DNA of 64,000 nt from Liolophura sinensis (GCF_032854445.1 NC_088304.1:15165850-15229849), one strand, 5' to 3'. Positions 22,456 through 35,177 are shown, counted from the stretch's first letter. Numbers and translations are program-made. The notes: generated from the sequence alone by a model not told the origin.

Positions 22456-24789
22456 CCGGCAACGGGTGTCCCCAATACAGGAGAACGGTTACTTCGACAC
22501 TGTCGATAACTTCTTGGATCAATATTTCGACACTTTGTTCACAACATACTCTTCCAATATGCTACTAATAAAATACGACAACAATCTAACATTCCTCATA
22601 TGTGCAAATATAATCAGTGAATCCACTCACTCTCCAGATCAATGCTTGTCTATAAACTTACCCCTTTATCTATGAAATTGCTGCCTTTTGTGGATTTCCG
22701 CGTGTTTCCGGTCTAGCACGTTCAGGCACTCAAATAAACAGCGATATTTTCCGTCGAGATTTCTACGGAGAAAAAGGAATGATATTCCAGAACCAAATTG
22801 CATTTTTCAAAGAAAGATGTATGTGATTTAGACAAAGGCTATAACAAAGATATTCTCTAAAAAAGAATGATCAGTGCAAATCCAGCCAAGTTTTCACATA
22901 GCTGAAATATTTATTTATTCATTTATTTGATTGGTGTTTTACGCCGTACTCAAGAATATTTTACTTATACGACGGCGGTCAGCATTATAGTGGGAAGAAA
23001 CAGGGAAGACATATCACAATAGAACGATTATCCAGATTAAATCAGATAAACACAGAGGGGTTCTATGCAGGAGGTATATTTAGGAGGTATATTTAAATTA
23101 CTAATATTTATTTAAGTTACAAGATTTTCCGGCGTTGTTTACAAAGCCCCGTTTTGATGCTGTAAAAAGTCTGAAAATTCGCACTTTCATGCGGTTCAGC
23201 ACTGTGGAGTTTAGTCAGTTCATCGTCATAAATGGTCGGCATCGGTGTTAATTCTTCTCTTGCTCTCTTCTGCATACATATTTTCACTTCATCAAACTGT
23301 CGACTAAATGCACTGGAGTCATGTTTGTGCTCTTGTTGGCTGACATATGAAAGAATGTTGTCTGTTGTACATCAACTTGCACGACATCCGGCAATTGATC
23401 ATTTCCGTGCTATCCAGTTTTCTTTCTTTCGTGTGACCCGGTATTTGTAACCGCCATACATAACAGCCTGTCTGCCTCTCCGTGTTGGAACAAACTCAAG
23501 TCGTGTCTGTGAAGCTGCCATTTTTGGAGTGACCATGTTGATAGTTAGCTACCTTTATATAGCAAGAGTGAGAGATTTTTGGTCAGTAAATTAAAGTGTT
23601 AACAGAATTGTACCCATGCTAAGTTGCTTGATTTACACCACCCGTGAACAAACCTTTCACTACATGTATGTTGACCCTACATTGTGGGTTAACTGAAGCA
23701 TTGCCATTGGGTGCCAGGAGCCACCGAAATAACAGAGTTGGCAAAAGTGGCATTTTTGAGATGTTAAAGTCGGCGAAAGGGAAATTGTTGAGAGGTTCCT
23801 GGGTCATTACGCTGCCCCTCCCCATAGCCTAAATAATAACCTTACATAAACTATAAGCCATTTTCTGTGCAGTGTTCCCATTCAAAAGCGGTAACAAAGT
23901 TTATAATATTTATTATGTGGGTTGCATTATAACTTCTTAAAATTTTAGAACCACTTTAACACTATAGTACTAGTCTGATATTTACTGAAAGGCAATAATT
24001 TGAGGTATTCTTGCTAAACAAAAAAAAAATTAATTCAATTAGCGAATAGCCTGTGCAGTTTTTGCCAAACTTCTCCGGTATAGCCTTTTAAAAGAGTGTT
24101 CATTTCTTTCACTGGTTAAGTTACATTTTATTATAAATAGGATCTTTGTTCCAAAAGATTCCTTGCCATGCCTTTTCCTGAAAGTAATAAACGTCTGAAT
24201 TCTGAATGGAATGATACATATGGTGATGCTGATTTAATACACTTACGTTTGATTCGATACATTTTCACCTTTGCAATAGCAGACCTGTAGGCCGACGCGA
24301 TGTTACCAGTGACTGGCCTAGCACACATAATGTGGGGGCCAACAACAAATAGTGCCCTCTCTGATTTTACTTCCACATAGATTGTGTTTTAACCCTGTTT
24401 TGTTTTTAGCTTAGTAAGTACAACACTGTATGCTACCAGCATAATGAATAGAGGCCAAGACACCACATCTGTTCGATACATAATGACCCAGCTTATTGCT
24501 AAGAACCCAAGTAGCCTAACGTGAAAGAAAGTAGTGGTTAGCTACGGAAATTGGGTCATGTGTAATTCTGTAATGGACAACTGAGAACCCCATAAGTGTG
24601 TGTATATTATCCCAATTGCAAAAAAACCGTACCGGTAGCCTAATAGTTACTAAAATGTAACACCTTTTAATCTATGCAAATTATGAGAACTAATATGAAC
24701 ATCCCTAACTTGACCTAGCAGCAGTCTGATCGATCAAGATGCCCGTGCTCAAGGTTTATAGACACCTTGTAGAATATCACTAGCATCAT
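22456..24789. other. Gene-free stretch upstream of SDS
   Basis: Only a SINE fragment was recognised. The missing SDS 5' UTR exon may be here, but I could not locate it. Confidence 0.4.
22910..23012 (-). mobile_element. SINE family A 3' fragment
   Basis: The tail plus GGTGTTTTACGCCGTACTCA to AGCATTATAGTGGGA only. Confidence 0.85.
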
Positions 24790-25010
24790 AGTTTAGCACG
24801 AAGGGGATAGTGTAACTACTGGTTGACCCGTATCAGTATAATGGCTCAGGCCTTCGGTAAGGCGTCTTAGTGAAGCAGCACTAGATAAAAGAGCGGTGGA
24901 AATCCGCCCTGCAACAAGGAGGCACATGACAAGCACTCTTGAGGATTCCTTCGTCAGATGACCGAAAAACTGTTAAATACGACATTAAACCCCAAGCACT
25001 CACTCACACA
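24790..25010 (+). mobile_element. SINE family B, head missing
   Basis: GGGGATAGTGTAACTACTGG, CTAGATAAAAGAGCGGTGGA and a CACTCACTCAC tail. Confidence 0.9.
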
Positions 25011-25517
25011 TGTCTTCTTAGGTCTTTTATGTAGGTCTTTTTTAAGCTGGTATGCCGTGAAGGGCCTATAAATCTTCACTTTCTTGGCAAATGAGGAGGA
25101 GTGGGTGTCGCCTACAGGTACATCACAGCAACATAGATGGCGCTGTACCGGCGCTGAAATATCCAGGGTGTTCATAATTACCCGTGGTTCCACGTACATT
25201 ACCCCTACTTAATGTATTCATTAGTAAGACAGTTGAGAAGGCATACAGTTTTACATCTCGTCTGTCAGTCCGTGATTCTAGTCACGAAACAGTTGTTAGG
25301 GCTATATAGCTTATTCAGAAGCTATATGGTTTCTGATGTAGACTTGAAAGACCTACATATAGCCCTAAAATAGGTAAAACCTACGTAAATTGTGTATGTC
25401 TTACAGTATTGTAGGTGAATGTATAGGCCTACAGACACTAGCTTAAATGTTTACGTACAGTGCATAGGCGTGCTTTATGAAAGCAGGTAAAACATGTACG
25501 TGTAAATATACGTATCC

Positions 25518-25548
<31 letters not shown>

Positions 25549-25549
25549 T
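25518..25549. repeat. (TA)n(TG)n microsatellite
   Basis: A short TA block is followed directly by a TG block. Confidence 0.8.
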
Positions 25550-26069
25550 TGTGTTCTCTTGATAGGCACACGGCCTGTGTAAATCATGCAACAGTCCAGG
25601 AGTCTCGATAACTGGGCACCCAGTCGCACCCTGTCACAGATGCCGGCTTGTACACGTGTAGGTCTGCACATGTTATTAAGCGCAATTAAGTGAACCGTTC
25701 AGAATTTAATGAATTTCAACCTGTCTGTACAAGCCTAATCAACTTACCTGCTATTACATGTCAAATCAGCTACACCTTTGCCTTAACCGTCGTCGGCGCA
25801 TTGGGCATAGACTAGAAGTCACGCTGAGCTTGACCTAGTTATGTACCGGCTGTAGTAGTAAATAGGTCGGACTGTCCATATGCAGTTTAACACAAAATTT
25901 GACCAATTTCTGTTGTTTTCGAGAATCTAGTGCATGCACATAAAAAAAAAAAAAAAAAAACTGCAAAAACATAACAAATGAAAATAAATTGCGGACTTGC
26001 ATGCATTGAAGTCTTTCATGCGCAGTTAAATACGTGTAATTTCAGAAGCAGAAGGGATGTTTTAAGACG

Positions 26070-26260
26070 TTTAACCATGCAAAAGAACCTACATGAAAGT
26101 AACTATTAGTCAGTAGGGCTATTTCAGACATTTAACCATTGATCAGTAGGGCAATTTCACACGTTTAACCATCATAATCAGAAGCGCTGTTTCATACGTT
26201 TAACCTGGGACTATTATGTACCGTATATAATAGTCCCAGGTTTAACCATTAATCATCACT
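26070..26260. repeat. Degenerate ~50 bp repeat with TTTAACCAT motif
   Basis: CGTTTAACCATGCA, CATTTAACCATTGATCAG, CGTTTAACCATCATAATCAG and GTTTAACCATTAATCA recur at roughly 50 bp steps, with GTAGGGCTATTTCA-type blocks between. Confidence 0.5.
26202..26242. repeat. Perfect 16 bp inverted repeat (hairpin)
   Basis: AACCTGGGACTATTAT at 26202-26217 pairs perfectly with ATAATAGTCCCAGGTT at 26227-26242, around the 9-base loop GTACCGTAT. It sits inside the TTTAACCAT repeat cluster. Confidence 0.9.
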
Positions 26261-26429
26261 TGGGCCTAAATTGAAGACAACAATTTGCGGCAAATTTCTC
26301 CATACATGATACACGTTTTTACCTGCAGAGTAAAATCAGGGTGCCTTCCTTATTGATGGACAGCAAAGTGATTGTCAATAAACTTCATGTAAGACCACCT
26401 GACCTAAAAAGCCATAATGTGATAAGCGT

Positions 26430-26925
26430 GATGAATATGAAGCTGGAGAAAACATACAAATTACATGAAATTCAGATGGAACTGTTTGCTGTAAATGTAG
26501 TTTTCCATTTTTTTTTTTTAAAGAGAAAACGACACTTGAAAGCATTTTCTGTATGGTGGGTATTTGGGACCACCTTTACATATATATATAGTCTTCGGGT
26601 AATAATGCTACAAATGAAGATGTAACACTTGTTTTATAAATATATTTGTACCAGAATTTGGTCTTTCCAGCTCAAAAATGTTTTCAACTTGGATTTTAGT
26701 TGTATATGTAATGCATATGTTTGGATGTAAAAGACGATATATAATAAACTACAAAGAGGTGGTCCCACATACCTGCCATATCAAAAATATTTTCAAATAC
26801 ACTTTTCTCCTGAAGGAATAAATCGAAAAAAAAAAAAAAAAAGAATTGAAGACAATGTTTACATTTTCACACTCTTTCATCTGATTTTGGCATCATTATT
26901 ATGTTGTTTTTTCTGGGAATTCAAA
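26430..26925. mobile_element. Palindromic MITE-like element, copy 2
   Basis: This shares with copy 1 the GTATGGTGGGTATTTGGGACC block and its inverted partner (GGTGGTCCCACATACCTGCC), the AGATGAAAGAGTGTGAAAA motif and the central GCATATGTTT. It is more diverged, with a TA run and an A-rich tract inside. Ends are approximate. The open frame at 26341-26625 is a by-product. Confidence 0.65.
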
Positions 26926-26963
26926 GACATACCACACACATACAAGGGTTTATTCCATGAATG

Positions 26964-26966
<3 letters not shown>

Positions 26967-27004
<38 letters not shown>
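26967..27004. repeat. (TA)n microsatellite
   Basis: This is a continuous TA run of nearly 40 bases. Confidence 0.9.
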
Positions 27005-27007
<3 letters not shown>

Positions 27008-28248
27008 GATACGTCTATGTACATGTACATAAATGAGTTAAATCAATAAAACATACACAAAACATATTCATAAATATCTCAACATAACCAGATAAAGGCG
27101 TATTTCAGCAAACAAATAACTTTGTATGCCTGAGATCTGTGCTTCACATGCAACTGTATGGACATACCATGTGTCATATTGACTTTAATTTAGCATGGAT
27201 ATATATAAAACAATAGAACAAATAACAGCAAATATATGTACGTATGTTAAAATAGTCTTTGAATAATTACAAATGTAAATGTCACTGGATAACAACAATT
27301 AATACCAGTAGGGTATTTATTCATTTATTAATGATATCTACCAGATTTTGTATATCCTATTTTTACATTTGCAAGGGATGTACAAAATGTGTGTTTCGAA
27401 AGTTTCTTGGACTGATCTCGTAAACTTTGAGTTAATCAAGTCAATCATCTATCAGGAGTTTGACAAGAATTTTTATAACTAAAGTCCTATTTTACAAACA
27501 CCACCATAACGGTATAAATAACAACTCCTTCTTGTTATGCGATACAAATTTTCATAAAAAATATAATGCAATCAAAGTGTTACAAAGCACAGTTTTTACC
27601 TCTTATGATATTAATATCATTAATGATTAAATCTCAGATCATACACCAAATAACCATTTACAACATGAGCAATTTGGCAAGTATGTTACAAGACATGATT
27701 TTGGCTTCAGTATTTCTCATATACTACAATAACGTGAATATCTCGTCTTGTCTAAAACAGTAAATATACACTCCTGTTACAATGTATTACACTGTGATCT
27801 TTAATCCACTTTACTTGTAATTCAACTATATATCAGCTAAGAGAAAATTATCTATTAAAGCAAAAAAACAAAAATAGCAATAACTCTCCAGTAGAACATT
27901 GCTGTTGAGAAACACTTCCTTATTATTAACAGGAAAATAAGGAATGTATAGCACTATGTAAATAAAATAAAACTTCATAAAACAAAACCAAAAATGAAAT
28001 GAATAATTGGGGTTCAACACTGCATGGGCAGTATTTCAATCACAGCATCATGGTGACCCAACAAATAAAAATGACCTTCAAAAAATTCCCCAACATTCAT
28101 AAATATATTTGAGAGGATTGTCTCACACCATGATTGGGTTCATAAAAACAAATTACACTACACAATTGAAAAACGTGAATAAGATGTGCAAACCTGTCTA
28201 TCAGCTGATACACGTTGTATCACACAGGCTTTTGCAAACCTACATTGG
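27005..28248. other. Gene-free A+T-rich stretch
   Basis: No coding frame or repeat family recognised between the TA run and the full-length SINE. Confidence 0.45.
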
Positions 28249-28260
28249 CAATGAAAAACC

Positions 28261-28545
28261 GGGGCCTCCGTGGCTCAGTCGGTTAAAGCGCTAGCGCAGC
28301 GTAATGACCCAGGAGTCTCTCACCAATGCAGTCGCTGTGAGTTTAAGTCCAGCTCATGCTGGCTTCCTCTCCGGCCGTACGTGAGAAGGTCTGTCAGCAA
28401 CCTGCGGACGGTCGTGGGTTTCCCCCGGGCTGTGCCCGGTTTCCACCCACCATAATGCTGGCCGCCGTCGTATAAGTGAAATATTCTTGAGTACAGCGTA
28501 AAACAGTAAAAAAAAAAAAAAAAAACAAAAAAAAAAAAAAAAAAT
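28261..28545 (+). mobile_element. SINE family A, full length, with target-site duplication
   Basis: The tRNA-derived head has an A box (TGGCTCAGTCGG) and a B box (GAGTTTAAGTCC). It is followed by the body CCGTACGTGAGAAGGTCTGT, CAACCTGCGGACGGTCGTGG and CCACCATAATGCTGGCCGCC. The 3' block TAAGTGAAATATTCTTGAGT / ACAGCGTAAAA precedes a long A-rich tail. The 12 bp duplication CAATGAAAAACC flanks it at 28249-28260 and 28546-28557. This is the reference copy for family A here. Confidence 0.95.
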
Positions 28546-28694
28546 CAATGAAAAACCTACTGTACACACAACAGTGAACACCATGTGGTAACGCCCTTCT
28601 CTGCATGCGATGCAATGTTGCTATCACCAATTATTTCAGTCAAATCAAGCTGGCATGACATGGACAGTGTCCTTCTAACAGACCTTATCTCAAC

Positions 28695-28952
28695 ATGGAA
28701 CGGGAACCCTTGTGGATGAGGGGATTAGCCTGCCACTGCGGCCCAATGACCCAGGAGCCTCCCACCAATGTGGTCTCTGTGAGTTCAAGTCCAGCTTATG
28801 CTGCTTTGGAAGGTCTGCAGCAACCTGCGGATGTCATGGGTTTCCCCCCGTGCTTTACAGGGTTTCCTCTGACTATATCGTTGATCGTCGTCGTACAAGT
28901 GAAATATTTTTTAGTATGGCGTAACACATCAACTTAATTAATAAATAAATAA
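28695..28952 (+). mobile_element. SINE family A, diverged
   Basis: TGACCCAGGAGCCTCCCACC, GAGTTCAAGTCCAGCTTATG, CAACCTGCGGATG and an AGTATGGCGTAACACATC tail with ATAAATAAATAAA. Confidence 0.85.
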
Positions 28953-29643
28953 ACACAGACATAGTGTAATTGTCCTAAGAAATTCCCCAAAAGAAGGGCA
29001 TGTTTAAGACGTAAATATTAAAGGGTCATAAAATATTACTTTTGCTTCTGAAACATTTTCCCAATAGAATGTCATCCCACCTCTAAAACAAACCTCAAGA
29101 CACTGTTCTAAGATAAACAGCTATTTGCTTGTCAGTTTTCATATATTAAATTTTCTTTCTCAATAAAAGATATAACAATTACAGACACAACTTGACACAA
29201 TATAAAACCAAATAGCTCTTTTGAGTGGTACAGAAAGGGTCTTATGTAGGAGATGCAAAAGCACATGGTGTTTTTACCTCTGAGATTGGCTGGCCATGTT
29301 CCCAGCTTAGCTTTCCCATTAACCGCAGGTTAGTAGATGGAAGAGTACAGGTCTGTATTTCTGAAAGCTAAGCTGGGAAGAATGGAACAGACCTCAGATC
29401 ATCGAGCTTTATACCTTATGGCGTCCCATTGAAGACTGTTGTAGCAGCCTAAGATTTAGCTCATCTGTAGTAATTTACCACAGAGATGAACTTAAAATGT
29501 ACAATATTTCTGAATTGTATGTGACTACCATGGGTTACAATATTTTCAGTACCATAGACAGAACCAGTCAGTTAATTATATTTGTCCTGCAGCCAGAAGA
29601 TCCAGATCAAGTGCACTCAAAACAGCTATCTGGCTTATGTCTA

Positions 29644-32600
29644 TTAACTCCCGTGTGCTTTCCCTATGGACACCAGAGACACCTGTCTTAAGGCCATCCT
29701 TTTACAGAGGACCTTATATGCCCCCTTCACCATGAGCACCAGCCAGTACAGCTGAGGTAGGAGAAGCAGAGAACAACCAACATTACATCTGATGGGGATA
29801 CTCCCAGGCACGTCCCAGAATCCAATATTGGCATAGTTGCTGTATGACCAGAAGAGGAAAGGAAAGACAAGAATACGACTGACGAAGAAGACGATGACCA
29901 TCAGCAGACCGGCGATGATGGTGTAGATTTGTTCTGTCACCTTGAGCTGAAAGTAGAGAAGACAGAATCCGTATTATATAATCTTCTTATTTTTCATACA
30001 CTTTATGGCTTTGTTCCAGTATAAAATAGTAGAAATGGGTTACAATCTTTCCCAGTGGTATAGCAGAGAGAGTAACCTTAGGACAGTTATGAAGAGTGTT
30101 GTAGTTGGAAAATGCTCACACCCTTTACCAGACTGAGAGAAATTAGGCGACTTGTAAATTTACTTGTCATGTTAGTTAGGGTTTCACTCTAACTGTTCAC
30201 CTAAATACTTAAAAAGTGACAACTCCCCACCCACCCCAAGGGTTAATTTATTTATTTATTTGACAGGTGTTCATGCCGTACTCAAGAATATTTCACTTAT
30301 ACGACGGTGGCCAGCATTATAGTGGGAGGAAACCGGGCAGAGCCCGCGGGGAACCCACGACCACCTGCAGATTGCTGCAAGACCTTCCCACCTACATCCG
30401 GAGAGAAAGCCAGCATGAGCTGGACTTGAATTCACAGTGACTGCATTGGTGAGAGGCTCCTGGGTCAACACGCTGAACTAGCATGCTAACCAACTGAGCC
30501 ACGGAGATATTGATGCAGTGATATTGATTGTAACATAATAAATGTCACTGGTCTAGTATTACTCAAAATGCTGTTGTCATCAGATTTAACATACAAACAC
30601 ATTACAACAATACAAAGGGATCAGGCCTTGGGGGCGCTTAGTCCACCAGCACAATCCCGGTTTACACAGGAATTATTATATAAAAGACAACAGCACAGAG
30701 AGTAATATATCAGAGCCGTGACCACAATGTGATGGCATATGGTCACCTATGTTACTTGTGAAAACTGGCCTCTTGTCAATTTACGTCAATTAGGAATTCA
30801 TTCTAACTGTTCTCGTGAATGCTTAAACAGTAGCAATTTACACACCCCCTAGCACCACGGTTTAATCAGGATTAGCATATTTCACCTAAAGTTTGGTATG
30901 TAAAAAGGCATTTTCAGAATCTCAAGAAGACATTCAAATGATACTTTTGATATCAAATCTTAAGTCTATCTGATAAGAAATGAATAAAATTTTTGTTAAG
31001 GTGGATGAATCCATTAGAATCAAGTAAATGTTTCAGTTGAAAAGCACTAAACTTAAAGTGAAATGCAGTAGGTTAAAAAAGCCTTAACTCCACATGTGGA
31101 ATATTCAGCTGGCCCCCATGTACATGTATGAAAAGACAACTTGGTGTCTTCCTGTAATTGTTGATATACATGCACATGGTTGTGGCTAGGGTGGTTGCCC
31201 AGAATGCTGGAACGAAAACGGGCCCAAAAATTGCAGTCTAACACACCTGCCAAATGAGTACTTTATGCAAAATAGAGATGTCAACTGCATATATAAGATT
31301 GTATATACAGAGAATTTTTTCACGCCACCGCAACACTGCTGTCGAAGAGCAACGTCTTATCATTCAGCAGGGTCATTCCAACCACAGGGAGGATAAGTTG
31401 GTACCGCATACAGTTTAAATGTATGAAAACAAACTTAATTGTTTGAGATACAACACATGTACTTCTGTAATACTTCTAGCAGTGGCTGGAATTCATTCAT
31501 CAAACCTCAAAGTTTGTTAAAAACCCTCATCCCATTAAGTATACATTTAGTGACTATTCGGTGAATGTATCTCATTCCGAAACAGACTCACACAATAATA
31601 TTCAAAGCAACTCACTGAAAGCCCACAATACCTCAAGCCACATCCATTCCTTTTCTACACAGATTTATTGCTAATATACATAATGTGAATAAATCACACA
31701 AACGAGCTTACCTGAACCAATAATGTAAACAATGCTATGAATGGTATGGTGATCTCAATCATGTAAAATACTCCGATGAAATAGTCTCCTTGATCTTTCC
31801 TCAAGAACTGTAACACAAATCAACATGATCAAAAAATGGACATTTTATTTTAATAGATGTTTAGGAATATAAAAATCATAAAAATATTACTTTTGATGCT
31901 GAAACTTACATTTTCCAGTAGACTACCATCCTACCTTTCAAATAAACCACAAAAGAACTAAGATCAGGGTAACTTTTTGAATCCAGCAAAAGGAGTAACT
32001 GGATGAAATTTTGGGTCAAAAATATTCAGGTTCATTGACTGATTAATTGACTGATGGTTGTTTTAAGTTATACTTAAGATGGCAGTCAGTTTTTGGGAAT
32101 GAGGAAACCAGAGGGGGCTGAGTTAACCCACTGACCTCGGACAGGTATAACATGACCTATATGCTTGCAAGGTGAAAGGCAAGTGGTCTTCAACACCCAT
32201 GGCTGTACCAACAACCCTACAATCATCGTTGACCAGGTATTATCCACTGTTAACATTGAGAGTTGGGTATGAACAAATTCTGTGTCGGGGCCTCCGTGGC
32301 TCAGTTGGTTAGGGCGCTAGCACAGCATAATGACCCAGGAGTCTCTCACCAATGCGGTCGCTGTGAGTTCAAGTCCAGCTCAGGCTGGCTTCCTCTCCGG
32401 CCGTATGTGGGAAGGTCTGGCAGCAACCTGTCATGGTCGTGGGTTTTCCCCCGGGCTGTGCCCAGTTTCCACCCACCATAATGCTGTCCGCCGTCTTATA
32501 AGTGAGTATGGCGTAAAACACCAATCAAATAAATAAATAAATAAATAAATAAATAAATTCTGTGTCCAAGGTGGAGATTGAACTTTAACATTGTGTATCT

Positions 32601-34500
32601 TGTTGATCATCATAGTTATTCACTTATTATAGATAGACGAAACTGATGGAAGAAGCTGGGGAAAAAACCAATGCTACTTACAATGAACATGTTTGTAATT
32701 ATTAGAAATAGGTAAATTGAAAATATGACAACTTACTAGAATGATTGGGAAGAAGACCATAGGCATAATGACATGGTGGACCATCATCACCACATTCCGA
32801 CTAAGGTAATGTCTGATTGAAACCCAGGTGGACTTCTCGGCAAGATATGGGTGAAACAGCAGATGAGTCTGGTACATTGCCCATATGTCATAATAGAAGT
32901 ATGGCAAGGCAAACCACGCATATGTGTTTGAGAGCCAGTGGCTGTAAACAAGAGAATGAAGTCATTTACTACAGATGTGCATAAACACGATGAATTCACA
33001 ATGTAAATGAAATGTTCTTTTAGCCAGAATTAAAGGCTAATAAACATAATGACATAAATACAGCATATATCATTACTATTGTTTTTTGATTCTGTTAAAT
33101 TATTTTCTTTAATGTCGCTTAATAATGATCTAGATGATATCTACACCCTTTTTTTTAGATAAACAATCATCTGGTACAAAACAGAATGAAGAATGAAAAT
33201 CAAGATTCAGGTAGCTTTATTTTGAGTTGGGTTTATATATGTGTGGGTGCGTGTTAAGTTTTTTACACCATAATTAACATTTTTTCACTTATATGACAAC
33301 GCGCTGTCTTTAGGTGTGTGTGTGTATATACTATGTCTTCTTATGCCACCTAAGTGATACCGGCACTGAAGTACACCAGACATGACACCCCACCCTGTCA
33401 CATTCACTGACATCGGGCCAGTCAGTCCTGTTTCCTTGCTCTTAACTCTCACTTTTCAGCGATAAGAGAGGCAACAACAAGTACCATATGATTTGTAAAG
33501 TACATGTATTTGGTATGACCCAACCTTGATTTGATCTTGCATCTCCTCCTGGCTTTGATTCATTTATTTATTTATTTGATTGGTGTTTTACGCCGTACTC
33601 AAAAATATTTCACTTATATGACGGGGGCCAGCATTATGGTGAGAGGAAACTGGGCAGAGCCCGGGGGAAACCCACGACCATCCGCAGGTTGCTGACAGAC
33701 TTTCCCACATATGGCCAAAGAGGAAACCAGCATGAGCTGGACTTGAACTCACAGCGACTGCATTGGTCTCCTGGCTTTGAGACAGATGCTCTAACCATTA
33801 CACCACCAAAGCAGTCAAGTTGCGTGTATACAATTATAATAAGCTTTTATTCTCACATGTAAAATGGCTTTTGTAACATTACAATGATGGTACTAAAGTG
33901 TGGGTTGGCTGTATTACTCGTATCCTACCTATCTGTCATGATATCTGGGCAAGAGGACATAATGATGAAGCCTGCACAGGTGGAGGTTAGAGCTTGCAGA
34001 CTTGATACACATCTGCAATCAAAATTATGGAGATATGTATTTATGTAAAAATTATAATAAAAAACATTATGAATTTTCATAATCAACACTGATAGAAAAT
34101 TGTTGTGAATATGCTACATCAGTCGTCCATGTACATTGAACACTTTGAAGCCTCATAGTTGTGCCTCCTTCTATTCTACGTCCATGAGTCAACTAACAGA
34201 TGGTCAAATATTGACAACTTTCGTAAAATACAACCTTCCCATGCCCACCCCAAACAAAAAACATTAGACAAATCACTGTGACAAATACAAAACCACATGT
34301 GACTTGTTAGACTATTAAGGATCCGGTTTTCGTTACAATAACACAACATATCATTAACACTGTAGTACTTACTTTACAGAGATGTTGCTCACATGAACAT
34401 CTGATAACGTAGAATATCGTTTCCGAAGAGAAGCTCTCAGGAAAAGAAAACACGACGGGAAGAAAACACAGCCTACTATAAAAACAACAGCAACCGCCAT
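29644..34500 (-). CDS. TLCD3: TLC-domain protein of the TLCD3 (FAM57) family, 5 coding exons
   Basis: A multi-pass ER or plasma-membrane protein with a TRAM-LAG1-CLN8 domain. Vertebrate TLCD3B has been linked to ceramide synthesis and TLCD3A to membrane lipid composition. Exons in transcript order: 34373-34500 (to 34590 if an upstream ATG is used), 33929-34012, 32737-32941, 31712-31807, 29644-29946, with matching phases. Landmarks match human TLCD3A/B: CVSSLQAL, RHWLSNTYAWFALPYFYYDI, RNVVMMVHHVIMP (paired His of the TLC core), QGDYFIGVFYMIEITIPF, SRILVFPFLFWSY and NVGCSLLLLPQLYW. I prefer the internal ATG at 34500 because MAVAVVFIVGCVFFPS aligns with the vertebrate N-terminus. This gives about 271 residues, against 257 and 274 in human. 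The open frame extends upstream to an ATG at 34590 (301 residues), but that segment overlaps promoter motifs. The gene is divergent from SGF29. I cannot say whether it is orthologous to A, B or both. Confidence 0.9.
30243..30515 (-). mobile_element. SINE family A, near full length, in TLCD3 intron 4? (downstream half of gene)
   Basis: The tail side is at 30243 and a complete tRNA-like head ends near 30510 (CTAACCAACTGAGCCACGGA). It lies in the intron between TLCD3-like exons 4 and 5, in the same orientation as the gene. Confidence 0.9.
32287..32554 (+). mobile_element. SINE family A, near full length, with target-site duplication
   Basis: It has head, body and an (AAAT)n tail. The 12 bp duplication AAATTCTGTGTC lies at 32275-32286 and 32555-32566. 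It lies in intron 3 of the TLCD3-like gene, antisense to it, with a small deletion in the AAGTGAAATATTCTTGAG block. Confidence 0.95.
33230..33815 (-). mobile_element. SINE family C interrupted by a family A copy
   Basis: Read on minus: a tRNA-like head (AATGGTTAGAGCATCTGTC), the body with GGGGTGTCATGTCTGGTGTA and CATATAAGTG, and a degenerate GTTAA.. tail. It corresponds to the copy at 3335-3625. Confidence 0.7.
33559..33767 (-). mobile_element. SINE family A, 5'-truncated, nested in an older SINE
   Basis: The tail (ATAAATAA on minus) is at the left end. The copy stops inside the tRNA-like head before the A box. It is flanked by the 13 bp duplication CTCCTGGCTTTGA at 33546-33558 and 33768-33780. 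The interrupted sequence is a tRNA-like SINE of family C (33230-33815). Confidence 0.93.
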
Positions 34501-34680
34501 CAATGATGCGACTGCTAAGGTGCTCCATACCAACCAATGAAAATACCTGTAACATTCTACCTCAGCCAATGAGATTAAGAATTTCTCCATTTAGGCGGTT
34601 TGACCACTTCCGGTTTATGTTTGATGCGGAAGGGAGCGTGGAAAGAGTGTCAGTGAAAAGAAACTGTCATTTATCGGGTA
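34500..34680. promoter_or_regulatory. Compact bidirectional promoter between TLCD3-like and SGF29
   Basis: The proposed TLCD3-like ATG (34500, minus) and a putative SGF29 5' UTR exon ending at 34677 (CGG/GTAAAT donor, plus) are under 200 bp apart. Between them are two CCAAT boxes at 34534-34538 and 34566-34570, spaced 32 bp, as is common for NF-Y, and an ETS-type ACTTCCGG at 34606-34613. No TATA box is apparent. CCAAT pairs plus ETS sites are typical of housekeeping bidirectional promoters. The transcription start sites are inferred. Confidence 0.6.
34614..34677 (+). other. SGF29: Putative SGF29 5' UTR exon
   Basis: The first coding exon has a polypyrimidine tract and AG at 35145-35162, so an untranslated exon is required upstream. 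A GTAAAT donor at 34678 after ATCGG, just downstream of the ETS-like site, is the best candidate. The 5' end is not visible. Confidence 0.4.
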
Positions 34681-35177
34681 AATATTTTTTTTTAACAAAG
34701 TGATAAATGGAATCCATCGTTTGGTTGTTTGCATTCAACGTGTATCGAGATCGGAATTCGACTGATGATAGTGAGAAGACAAATGATGCCTTTTCGCTTT
34801 TGCTTTTACGTTTTAGTTTTTTAAAATTTGTTGTTGTCTCTGGAGCAGTGTTGACGTCCTTCTTGAAATTAATCATTTTATCCTTCTATTTAATTCAATT
34901 TTCTTTGATTATCAAAAGCTCATAAGTCCGGACGATTGTGCTCAAAGAATTTTATAGATTTTGACGGTCAAATTTTGATGTGCTTGCCTTCGGACGTTTG
35001 TTTTTGAAAAGGCTATTGAGTAAAGTGAATAATAAGATAATTGAGGAAAGGCTAGATTTAGCAGCTCCCCACATTTTGTTGAACATGCTGTGTTAATACC
35101 GTTTGACAGATTTATGGTATTATGCAAATGTGTATGATAATTCACATTTTTTTTTTTGTCAGGATTTAAAAGCTGTG

